Assembly: GCA_937862675.1 (NCBI GenBank)
Contig: CALMEC010000380.1
Span: 1-13,326 of the forward strand
DNA: 13,326 nucleotides
Direction of reading: 5' to 3'
Origin: an uncultured Actinomycetes bacterium
GTDB lineage: Bacteria; Actinomycetota; Thermoleophilia; Miltoncostaeales; Miltoncostaeaceae
Under the pieces are notes generated by a model. It was not told the origin of the DNA. It did not search any database and worked only from the letters and a program-made list of their open reading frames with translations. The position numbers and the translations under genes are program-made. Shown here piece after piece: positions 5,573 to 12,321 of the stretch. Each line of letters starts with the position of its first letter. Position 1 is the first letter of the stretch.

Positions 5573-7024
5573 GGGCGTCAGCCCTCCCTCCTCGACGCGA
5601 TCATTCCGCTCGTCGCCCTGACGATCCTCATCGGCGGCTCGATCGCCCTCTACGGCCTCGACGCCCTGGACGGCCCCATCCAGCTCGCGCTGATCCTCTG
5701 CTGCGCGGTCGCGGCGCTCATCGGGATGAAGAACGGGCACTCCTGGGAGCGGGTGCAGAAGGCCTCACAGGGCGCCCTGGTCTCCATCACGAGCGCCATC
5801 TTCATCCTGCTGGCCGTGGGTGCACTCATCGGCGTGTGGAACCTGTCCGGGACCATCCCGACCCTCGTCTACTACGGGATCCAGGTCCTCTCACCGCAGT
5901 TCTTCTACGGGGCGTCCGCACTGATCTGCGGGGCCGTCGCCCTCAGCATCGGCAGTTCGTGGACGACGGCGGGCACGATCGGAGTCGGGCTGGTCGGCAT
6001 CGCGTCGGTCCTGGACGTCTCGACCACGATCACCGCCGGCGCCGTCATCTCCGGGGCATATCTCGGTGACAAGCTCTCACCGCTGTCGGAGACCACCATC
6101 CTGACCTCGCAGATCGTCGGCGTCGGCGTCTACGACCACATCAAGCGCCAGGTGTGGACGTCGCTGCCCGCCTTCGGGATCGCCGTCGTCGTCTTCACGT
6201 TCCTGGGGTTCGTCCGCGACGCCGGCGAGGCCTCGGCGGTCACGGACATCGAGCTCAGCCGCCTGTCCGAGATCTACCACGTGACCCCGTGGAACCTCCT
6301 GCCACTCGCCCTGCTCGCCTATCTCTCGATCCGCAAGGTGCCGGCGGCGCTCGCGCTCCTCGCATCGGGGCTCTTCGCAGGGGTACTCGGGTCCGTCCTC
6401 CAGCAGGACGTCGTCCGCGGGTTCACCGCGTCGGAGGGCAACGTCGTCGTCGCCTCGATCAAGGGCGTCATGAGCGCGATGGCCAACGGGTTCACCATGG
6501 ACTCGGGCATCGGCGACATCGACGCACTGCTCTCGCGCGGCGGCATGGACAGCATGCTCCTGACCATCTGGCTCATCATCGGAGCGGTGACGTTCGGCGC
6601 CCTCCTCGACGAGCTCGGGCTGATCGCGCGGCTCGTGAACCCGCTCATCAAGCGGGCGAAGTCCACCGGCCGGCTCTTCCTCACCGTCTTCGGCTGCTCG
6701 TTCGGGTTGAACGTCGTGGCCGGCGACCAGTACATCGCGCTGGTACTCCCGGCACGCATCTTCCGGGCCGAGTTCGCGCGTCGGCGACTCGCGCCGACCA
6801 ACCTGTCACGCCTGACGGCCGACTCGGGAACGGTGACCTCACCCCTCGTCCCGTGGAACTCCTGCGGCGCGTTCATGGGCGCCGTGCTCGGCGTGTCGAC
6901 CCTGCTCTACGCGCCCTACGCGATCTTCTGCTGGGCCAGTCCGCTGCTCAGCCTGGTGTACGGGTTCACCGGATTCCGCATCGAGCGCCTCGACGACACC
7001 ACGCCCCAGGAGGCGACCGCATGA
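5531..7024 (+). CDS. nhaC: NhaC-family Na+/H+ antiporter
   Basis: A 497-residue inner-membrane antiporter with about eleven hydrophobic helices, the usual NhaC length. Family marks are SIGSSWTTAGTIGVG (about 140-156), GDKLSPLSETTILTS (about 179-193) and the C-terminal DSGTVTSPLVPWNSCGAF block (about 433-450). NhaC proteins exchange Na+ for H+; relatives such as MleN exchange malate and lactate with ions, so an organic-acid or amino-acid substrate cannot be excluded. I chose ATG 5531, whose first bases overlap the stop of the leader ORF; ATG 5552 is the alternative. The stop overlaps arcD by ATGA. Being first in an operon with an arginine antiporter and arginine deiminase, it may balance the pH or Na+ changes caused by arginine catabolism (inference). 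Confidence 0.88.
   Translation: MSGSPEGMSESPEDGRQPSLLDAIIPLVALTILIGGSIALYGLDALDGPIQLALILCCAVAALIGMKNGHSWERVQKASQGALVSITSAIFILLAVGALIGVWNLSGTIPTLVYYGIQVLSPQFFYGASALICGAVALSIGSSWTTAGTIGVGLVGIASVLDVSTTITAGAVISGAYLGDKLSPLSETTILTSQIVGVGVYDHIKRQVWTSLPAFGIAVVVFTFLGFVRDAGEASAVTDIELSRLSEIYHVTPWNLLPLALLAYLSIRKVPAALALLASGLFAGVLGSVLQQDVVRGFTASEGNVVVASIKGVMSAMANGFTMDSGIGDIDALLSRGGMDSMLLTIWLIIGAVTFGALLDELGLIARLVNPLIKRAKSTGRLFLTVFGCSFGLNVVAGDQYIALVLPARIFRAEFARRRLAPTNLSRLTADSGTVTSPLVPWNSCGAFMGAVLGVSTLLYAPYAIFCWASPLLSLVYGFTGFRIERLDDTTPQEATA
7008..7013 (+). promoter_or_regulatory. canonical Shine-Dalgarno AGGAGG for arcD
   Basis: AGGAGG lies 7 nt before the arcD ATG, inside the last codons of nhaC. It fixes the arcD start and contrasts with the leader and antiporter starts, which lack such a site. 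Confidence 0.85.
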
Positions 7025-8475
7025 GTGGAACGCAGACGACGACGGCCACCCAGAAGATGAGCCTGCCCACGCTGACCGCCATGGTGGTCGGCGGCATGGT
7101 CGGCGCCGGGGTCTTCTCCCTTCCCGCCCGGTTCGGGGTGGCGACCGGGGTGCTCGGCTCGCTCATCGCGTGGGCGATCGCCGGCGCGGGCATGCTCATG
7201 CTCGCGTTCGTCTTCCAGAATCTCGCGATACGCAAGCCCGAACTCGACTCCGGCGTGTTCATCTATGCGAAGGAGGGCTTCGGCGACTACGCCGGCTTCA
7301 ACTCCGCCATCGGCTTCTGGGCGAGCGCCGTCTGCGGCAACGCGTTCTACTGGGTCTTCATCAGCGCGACGCTCGGCGGGCTGACCGACCGCCTCGGCGG
7401 GTTCGGCGACGGCGACACGACGCTGGCCGTGGCCGTGTCGTCGGTCGGCGTCTGGTTCTTCCACTACCTGATCGCCCGGGGCGTGCGCGACGCCGCGATC
7501 ATCAACAGGATCGTCACGGTCTTCAAGATCCTGCCCATCGTCGCGTTCATCGTCGTCCTCCTGATCTCGATCGACGCCGGCGTGTTCGCCGACAACTGGA
7601 CGGCCTACGGGTACGGCGACCTGGGGAACCTGAACGAGCAGATCCGCAACACGATGATCGTCACGACGTTCGTCTTCCTCGGCATCGAGGGCGCGAGCGT
7701 CTACTCGCGCTACGCGAAGCGCCGCGAGGACGTCGGACGGGCCACGGTGCTCGGGTTCCTGAGCGTCCTCTCCCTCTTCGCGCTCGTGACCCTCTCCAGC
7801 TATGCGGTGATGCCGCAGCCGCAGCTCGCCGACACGCGACAGCCCTCGATGATCGGGGTGTTCGAATTCGTGGTCGGGGACTGGGGTCGCGTCTTCATCA
7901 GCATCGCGGTGATCGTCTCGGTGCTCGGCGCGTACCTGGCCTGGACGCTCATGGCCGCCGAGGTGATGTACATCCCGGCGAAGAGCGACAACTTCCCGGC
8001 CTTCCTCGGCACCGAGAACTCCCAGAAGGCGCCGATCACGGCGCTGATCGTGACGTCGATGGCCATCCAGGGCCTCCTCGCGCTCACCCTGGTGCTCGAC
8101 GACGCACTCAACTTCATGCTGGACCTCTGCACGAGCCTGGCGCTCATCCCGTACTTCCTCGCCGCGGCGTACGCGCTCAAGCTCGGGGTGACCGGCGAGG
8201 GGTACGACGATGTCGCGCCCCGCACACGGACCCGCGAGACGATCTTCGCGGGCGTCGCCGTCGCCTACACGCTCTTCCTCTTCGACGCGGCCGGCCTCGA
8301 GTTCCTCCTCCTCTCCACCGTGATCCTCGCGCCGGCGACGCTGCTCTACGTGAAGGCGCGCTCGGAGAACGGCCGGCGGATCTTCACCCCGACCGAGATC
8401 GCGCTCTTCACGATCATCGTCGCGGGCGCCACCGCCGGTGTGGTGGCCCTCTGGACCGACCGCATCACCCTCTGA
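7021..8475 (+). CDS. arcD: ArcD-type basic amino acid antiporter (APA superfamily), arginine/ornithine or arginine/citrulline
   Basis: A 484-residue permease with about twelve or more membrane helices. The first helix carries the APA substrate-binding bend GGMVGAGVFSLPARFG (24-39), as in ArcD and LysP-like carriers, and the loop ELDSGVFIYAKEGFGDYAGF followed by FWASAVCGNAFYW matches arginine/ornithine antiporters. Other ArcD-like stretches are FLGIEGASVYSRYAKRREDVG and AWTLMAAEVMYIPAK. It starts at ATG 7021, overlapping the antiporter stop (ATGA), and has a perfect AGGAGG. Being directly before arginine deiminase, it should import arginine in exchange for ornithine or, since no ornithine-forming enzyme is encoded here, perhaps citrulline. 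The family is secure; the exchanged product is inferred. Confidence 0.88.
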   Translation: MSGTQTTTATQKMSLPTLTAMVVGGMVGAGVFSLPARFGVATGVLGSLIAWAIAGAGMLMLAFVFQNLAIRKPELDSGVFIYAKEGFGDYAGFNSAIGFWASAVCGNAFYWVFISATLGGLTDRLGGFGDGDTTLAVAVSSVGVWFFHYLIARGVRDAAIINRIVTVFKILPIVAFIVVLLISIDAGVFADNWTAYGYGDLGNLNEQIRNTMIVTTFVFLGIEGASVYSRYAKRREDVGRATVLGFLSVLSLFALVTLSSYAVMPQPQLADTRQPSMIGVFEFVVGDWGRVFISIAVIVSVLGAYLAWTLMAAEVMYIPAKSDNFPAFLGTENSQKAPITALIVTSMAIQGLLALTLVLDDALNFMLDLCTSLALIPYFLAAAYALKLGVTGEGYDDVAPRTRTRETIFAGVAVAYTLFLFDAAGLEFLLLSTVILAPATLLYVKARSENGRRIFTPTEIALFTIIVAGATAGVVALWTDRITL

Positions 8476-8488
8476 CCCCGATGACCGC

Positions 8489-8494
8489 GAAAGG
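8489..8494 (+). promoter_or_regulatory. weak Shine-Dalgarno GAAAGG deciding the arcA start
   Basis: GAAAGG lies 10 nt before ATG 8505. The other candidate ATG, at 8481, has no such site, which favours 8505. Confidence 0.5.
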
Positions 8495-8504
8495 CACCGC
8501 CGCA

Positions 8505-9758
8505 ATGACCGACTCCGTCTCCTCGACCTACGGCGTCCACTCCGAGGTCGGCCGCCTCCGGAAAGTGCTCGTGTGCCGGCCCGGTCTGGCACATCGGCGG
8601 CTGACCCCCACGAACTCCGACGATCTCCTGTTCGACGACGTCCTCTGGGTGGAGAACGCCCAGCGGGACCACGCGGACTTCGTCAACAAGCTGACCAACC
8701 GCGGCGTCGAGGTCGTCGAGCTCCACGACCTCGTCGCCGACACCCTGGCGATCGACGGGGCGCGCGACTGGCTGCTCGACCGCAAGATCACCCCGAACGA
8801 GGTCGGCCTCGGCCTCATCGACGGGACACGGGAGTACCTGGAGACCCTCCGCCCCTCCGAGCTCGCCGAGCTCCTCATCGGCGGGATGGCGACGAGCGAC
8901 CTGCCCGAGGACTACCGCAGCGGATACGCGGGGCTGGCACGCGAGTCCACCGGGGTGCGCGAATACCTGATGCCGCCCCTGCCGAACACGCTCTACACAC
9001 GCGACACCACCTGCTGGCTGTACGGCGGGCTCACGATGAACCCCCTCTACTGGCCCGCACGTCACGACGAGACCCTCCTCTACAAGGCCGTCTACACCTT
9101 CCATCCGGACTTCGTCGGTTCGACGGTGTGGTGGGGCGACCCGGACGAGGACTGGGGACAGGCCACCTTCGAGGGCGGCGACGTCATGCCCGTCGGCAAC
9201 GGGGTGGTCCTCGTCGGGATGAGCGAGCGCACGTCCCGCCAGGCGATCACGCAGGTGGCCGCGGCCCTCTTCGCACAGGGCGCCGCCGAGCACGTCATCG
9301 TCGCCGGCATGCCGAAGCTCCGCGCGGCGATGCACCTCGACACCGTCTTCACCTTCGCCGATCGCGACATCGTCACGGTGTACCCGAAGATCGTGGACGC
9401 CATCCACACGTTCTCACTCCGTCCGAGCGACGTGGCACCGGGTGTCGAGGTCATCGACGAGGGGACGACGCCGTTCATCGACGTCGTGGCCACGGCCCTC
9501 GGCCTCGGTGAGCTCCAGGTCATCGCGACGGGCGGGGACGAGTACTCGTCCGAGCGCCAGCAGTGGGACTCCGGGAACAACGCGGTGGCACTGGAGCCGG
9601 GCGTCGTGTTCACCTACGACCGCAACACCGAGACCAACTCGCTGCTGCGCAAGGCGGGCGTGGAGGTCATCACCATCGTCGGAGCCGAACTCGGCCGGGG
9701 ACGCGGCGGTGGCCACTGCATGACCTGCCCGATCATCCGGGATCCCGTCGACCTCTGA
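8505..9758 (+). CDS. arcA: arginine deiminase
   Basis: A 417-residue cytosolic enzyme that hydrolyses L-arginine to L-citrulline and ammonia, the first step of the arginine deiminase pathway. With the start at 8505 the catalytic residues fall at almost the numbers of the Pseudomonas enzyme: Asp167 in TRDTTCW, Glu223 in EGGDV, His277 and Asp279 in MHLDTVF, and nucleophile Cys405 in GGGHCMTC. Other family blocks are GVHSEVGRLRKVLVCRPG at the N-terminus and TMNPLYWPAR. An in-frame ATG at 8481 would add eight residues but has no ribosome site. It begins 29 nt after arcD. No arcB or arcC follows: the next gene is the convergent aat, whose stop shares a hairpin with this gene's stop. All active-site residues are intact, so it should be functional. 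Confidence 0.96.
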   Translation: MTDSVSSTYGVHSEVGRLRKVLVCRPGLAHRRLTPTNSDDLLFDDVLWVENAQRDHADFVNKLTNRGVEVVELHDLVADTLAIDGARDWLLDRKITPNEVGLGLIDGTREYLETLRPSELAELLIGGMATSDLPEDYRSGYAGLARESTGVREYLMPPLPNTLYTRDTTCWLYGGLTMNPLYWPARHDETLLYKAVYTFHPDFVGSTVWWGDPDEDWGQATFEGGDVMPVGNGVVLVGMSERTSRQAITQVAAALFAQGAAEHVIVAGMPKLRAAMHLDTVFTFADRDIVTVYPKIVDAIHTFSLRPSDVAPGVEVIDEGTTPFIDVVATALGLGELQVIATGGDEYSSERQQWDSGNNAVALEPGVVFTYDRNTETNSLLRKAGVEVITIVGAELGRGRGGGHCMTCPIIRDPVDL

Positions 9759-9775
9759 CGCGTCGCTGCGTCAGA
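9754..9775. terminator. bidirectional hairpin carrying the stop codons of both arcA and aat
   Basis: TCTGACGC (9754-9761) and GCGTCAGA (9768-9775) are perfect 8-bp arms around a 6-nt loop. The TGA of arcA (9756-9758) is in the left arm, and the TCA that is the minus-strand stop of aat (9771-9773) is in the right arm. It is likely a shared terminator or 3'-end stabiliser for the two convergent genes; no T-run is present on either side. Confidence 0.6.
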
Positions 9776-10349
9776 CGAAGGAACAGCGCCGGCGAAACGC
9801 ATCCCGGAGATGCTCGCGGTACTCGGAGTCCGTCATCTCGACGGCCCCGAAGCGCGCGGTCTGCGGCGAGATCATCTGGATGTCCCACAGACGGTAACCC
9901 CGGGCGACCAGGTGCGCGTGGGTGGCCACGATGGCGGCGCTGCCCGCGTCGGAGGCCGTGTGGAACATGCTCTCGCTGGTGAACAGACCACCGAGGGCCA
10001 CGCCGAAGAGACCGCCCACCAGCCGTCCGTCCTGCAGCACCTCGACGCTGTGGGCGACGCCGCGGTGGAACAGGTCCTCGTAGACGCGCGCCAGACGGGG
10101 GGTCAGCCACTCGCCGCCGCTGCGCTCGCCGCCGCATGACGCCACGACGTCCGGAAAGTGGCGGTCACGGGTCACGGAGAACCGGTCGCCGCGCAGACCA
10201 CGACGGACCGAACGCGGGACCCGGAAGGCGTCCAGCGGGATGACGGCGCGCGGATCGGCGACGTAGAGGTCGAGGACCCCGTCGGTGTCCATGGGGAACG
10301 CGCCCTCCAGGTAACCGCGCAGGATGTCGTCCGCCGTGGGGGATCTCAT
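9771..10349 (-). CDS. aat: leucyl/phenylalanyl-tRNA--protein transferase (short form)
   Basis: A 192-residue cytosolic enzyme that transfers Leu or Phe from its tRNA to proteins with N-terminal Arg or Lys, marking them for ClpS/ClpAP-type degradation. Family blocks in order: GYLEGAFPM (12-20), DPRAVIPLD (32-40), HFPDVVASC (64-72), WLTP...YEDLFHRGVAHSVEV (81-104), LVGGLFGVALGGLFTSESMF (110-129), and WDIQ (155-158) with Asp156 and Gln158 at the places of the E. coli catalytic Asp186/Gln188. It lacks roughly the first 30-40 residues of the 234-residue E. coli enzyme, including most of its N-terminal region. ATG 10349 is chosen; a GACAAT box (10364-10359) lies 9 nt upstream, so the message would be almost leaderless. 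It is divergent from argS and convergent with arcA. Confidence 0.9.
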   Translation of the reverse strand: MRSPTADDILRGYLEGAFPMDTDGVLDLYVADPRAVIPLDAFRVPRSVRRGLRGDRFSVTRDRHFPDVVASCGGERSGGEWLTPRLARVYEDLFHRGVAHSVEVLQDGRLVGGLFGVALGGLFTSESMFHTASDAGSAAIVATHAHLVARGYRLWDIQMISPQTARFGAVEMTDSEYREHLRDAFRRRCSFV

Positions 10350-10404
10350 GACGCGGCAATTGTCGCGCACCGGACCGCATCGCGCGCCGGGAACCACCGG
10401 CGGC

Positions 10405-10440
10405 CACGGCGGCCGGGGAGATGCACGGCGGCCGGGGTGA
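10405..10440. repeat. two 14-17 bp direct repeats in the aat/argS control region
   Basis: CACGGCGGCCGGGG occurs at 10405-10418 and again at 10424-10437, a 19-bp period (about two helical turns), and both copies end in a similar GA/TGA tail. A weaker third copy (CACCGGCGGCCACGG) begins at 10395. Such spacing suits a regulator binding one DNA face, but GC-rich sequence makes chance repeats likely. Confidence 0.35.
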
Positions 10441-10508
10441 TCCCGCGTGTCGTGGATGTGGGGGTGTCGACAGTGGACCCGGGGCGTCGTCGCGATGCGA
10501 TTGCTCAC

Positions 10509-10514
10509 TAGGCT
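10509..10514 (+). promoter_or_regulatory. -10 box TAGGCT of the argS leaderless promoter
   Basis: TAGGCT is followed by 7 nt and then the GTG start of argS at 10522, so transcription should begin at the start codon. The hemB promoter has the same TAGGCTTG followed by the same distance and the same first nine coding bases. No clear -35 box is visible. Confidence 0.6.
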
Positions 10515-10521
10515 TGAGGGC

Positions 10522-12252
10522 GTGACCGACCCCCGGGAACTCGTCATCCCCGCGGCCGCCGCCGCCATCGAGACCGTCCTGGGCCCGGACTTCGCCGGCG
10601 AGGACCCGGTGATCCGGCCGTCGCAGTTCGCCGACGTCCAGATCAACGCCGCCCTCGCGCTCGCGAAGCGCGCCGGCCGGCCCCCGCGCGAGGTGGCATC
10701 CGAGATCGCGGATGCCCTGGCGCTCGACGGCCTCGCCGCGTCCATCGAGGTGTCCGGCCCCGGATTCATCAACGTCACCTTCGACGACGACGCCATCGCC
10801 GGGCTGACGACGGAACTGGCCGGCGACCCGCGCGCCGGGATCCCGCTCCAGGATCCGCGGACGATCGCCATCGACTACTCCGCGCCGAACGTGGCGAAGG
10901 AGATGCACGTCGCGCACCTGCGCACCACGGTGGTGGGCGACGCCCTCGCGCGCACGCTGGAGACCCTGGGACACCGCGTCATCCGTCAGAACCACATCGG
11001 CGACTGGGGGACCAACTTCGGGATGCTCATCGAGAGGCTGGTCGAGGTGGGCCCCGAGTCCGCCGAGGCCGCCACCGTCGAGACCGACCCGAACGCCTTC
11101 TACCAGTCGGCCTACGCCCGGTTCCAGGAGGACCCGGCGTTCGCCGACCGCGCCCGGGGACGCGTGGTGGACCTGCAGGCCGGAGACCCGCCGGCGCTCG
11201 AGCTGTGGGAGCGGCTCTTCGAGCGCTCCCGCGTGTACTTCAACCGCATCTACTCGACGCTGGGCGTCACCCTCACCGACGAGCACCTCGCGGGCGAGAG
11301 CACGTACAACAACCAGCTGGACGGCATCTGCCGCGAGCTCGAGGAGCGCGGCATCGCGGTCGAGAGCGACGGGGCGCTCTGCGTGTTCCCCGAGGGGTTC
11401 ACCGGCCGCGACGGCGAGCCGCTCCCGCTGATCGTCCGCAAGTCGGACGGCGGCTACGGCTACGCGACCACGGACCTCGCCACCATCCGGTACCGCGTGG
11501 CGGCGCTCGGCGCCGATCGCGTGCTCTACGTGGTCGGGGCCACGCAGGCCCTCCACCTGCAGATGGTGTTCGCCACGGCGCGACTCGCGGGATGGCTGCC
11601 GGACGACGTCGAGGTGGTGCACGTCCAGATCGGGACGGTCCTCGGCGAGGACCACAAGATGCTGAAGACCCGCTCCGGAAACCCGCTGCGCCTCATGGCG
11701 CTGCTGGACGAGGCCGTCGTCCGCGCCCGGGAGGTCATCGACACCGCCCGCCCGGATCTGGACGAGGAGACCCGCGCCCGGATCGCGCCGTCCGTCGGGA
11801 TCGGGGCGGTGAAGTACGCCGACCTCTCCGTGGCCCACGACAGCGAATACGTGTTCGACCTCGACCGGATGGTGCAGTTCTCCGGCAACACCGGTCCGTA
11901 CATGCAGTACGCGGCCGCCCGCATCCGGTCCGTGTTCCGCAACGCCGGACGCGAGCCCTCCGCGCAGACGGCGCCCATCGGGATCGCCGAGCCGGCCGAA
12001 CGCGAACTGGCCCTCCGCCTGCTGGAGTTCGGTGCGGTCGTCGCGAGCGTCGGCGACGACCTCGCTCCGCACCGGCTGTGCGCCCACCTCTTCGAGGTCG
12101 CCCAGGCGTTCAGCGCGTTCTACGAGTCGTGCCCCATCCTGAAGGCCGGCGACGCCACACGGGAGTCGCGCCTCTCGCTGGCCGCCGCCACGCTTCATGT
12201 CATCACGACGGGACTCGACCTGCTGGGGGTGGACGCACCCGAGCGCATGTGA
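10522..12252 (+). CDS. argS: arginyl-tRNA synthetase
   Basis: A 576-residue class I synthetase that charges tRNA-Arg, essentially the same length as E. coli ArgS. Domains in order: N-terminal tRNA-recognition domain (about 1-115), catalytic Rossmann core with SAPNVAKEMHVAHLRTT, AYATTDLATIRYR-type and VVGATQALHLQMVF blocks, the LKTRSGNPLRL loop (Lys382) in place of KMSK, and the helical anticodon domain beginning near YMQYAAARIRSVFRNAG. The class I HIGH motif is HVAH (129-132); the usual ArgS form is HVGH. The absence of a true KMSK is normal in this ArgS type. I chose GTG 10522 over the open frame's earlier ATG at 10447 because TAGGCT lies exactly 7 nt before it and the N-terminus then has family length. 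It is divergent from aat. Confidence 0.95.
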   Translation: MTDPRELVIPAAAAAIETVLGPDFAGEDPVIRPSQFADVQINAALALAKRAGRPPREVASEIADALALDGLAASIEVSGPGFINVTFDDDAIAGLTTELAGDPRAGIPLQDPRTIAIDYSAPNVAKEMHVAHLRTTVVGDALARTLETLGHRVIRQNHIGDWGTNFGMLIERLVEVGPESAEAATVETDPNAFYQSAYARFQEDPAFADRARGRVVDLQAGDPPALELWERLFERSRVYFNRIYSTLGVTLTDEHLAGESTYNNQLDGICRELEERGIAVESDGALCVFPEGFTGRDGEPLPLIVRKSDGGYGYATTDLATIRYRVAALGADRVLYVVGATQALHLQMVFATARLAGWLPDDVEVVHVQIGTVLGEDHKMLKTRSGNPLRLMALLDEAVVRAREVIDTARPDLDEETRARIAPSVGIGAVKYADLSVAHDSEYVFDLDRMVQFSGNTGPYMQYAAARIRSVFRNAGREPSAQTAPIGIAEPAERELALRLLEFGAVVASVGDDLAPHRLCAHLFEVAQAFSAFYESCPILKAGDATRESRLSLAAATLHVITTGLDLLGVDAPERM

Positions 12253-12254
12253 CA

Positions 12255-12274
12255 TCCCGGCGGGCCGGCCGGGA
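12255..12274 (+). terminator. stem-loop immediately after argS
   Basis: TCCCGGC (12255-12261) and GCCGGGA (12268-12274) pair perfectly around a 6-nt loop, beginning 3 nt after the argS stop. It has no T-run. It suggests that argS and hemB are separate transcription units, consistent with hemB having its own -10 box. Confidence 0.5.
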
Positions 12275-12308
12275 CACCCGGCCATGGCGTCCGGGACGCG
12301 ACCCCGGG

Positions 12309-12314
12309 TAGGCT
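12309..12314 (+). promoter_or_regulatory. -10 box TAGGCT of the hemB leaderless promoter
   Basis: TAGGCT plus 7 nt leads directly to the GTG start of hemB at 12322. Hexamer, the two following bases, spacing and the first nine coding bases (GTGACCGAC) are the same as at argS. The -35 region is GC-rich with no recognisable hexamer. Confidence 0.6.
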
Positions 12315-12321
12315 TGTCGAC

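Noticed and set aside
6154..7020. Plus-strand open frame continuous with arcD from 6154
   Set aside because: The part before 7021 is an out-of-frame reading of nhaC. The perfect AGGAGG and the ATGA overlap place the arcD start at 7021.
8481..8504. Earlier ATG for arcA at 8481
   Set aside because: It has no ribosome site. Numbering from 8505 places the catalytic residues almost exactly as in the Pseudomonas enzyme.
6916..8592. 558-codon minus-strand open frame across arcD
   Set aside because: Composition is Arg/Glu/Asp/Gly-rich with no domain pattern. It is the mirror of arcD, whose family motifs are clear.
10447..10521. Earlier ATG for argS at 10447
   Set aside because: It would place the TAGGCT box inside the gene and add 25 residues of non-family sequence. 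GTG 10522 gives the family length.
11641..11700. Absent KMSK motif in ArgS as a sign of inactivity
   Set aside because: E. coli-type ArgS enzymes normally lack a canonical KMSK and use a KTRSG-like loop, which is present.
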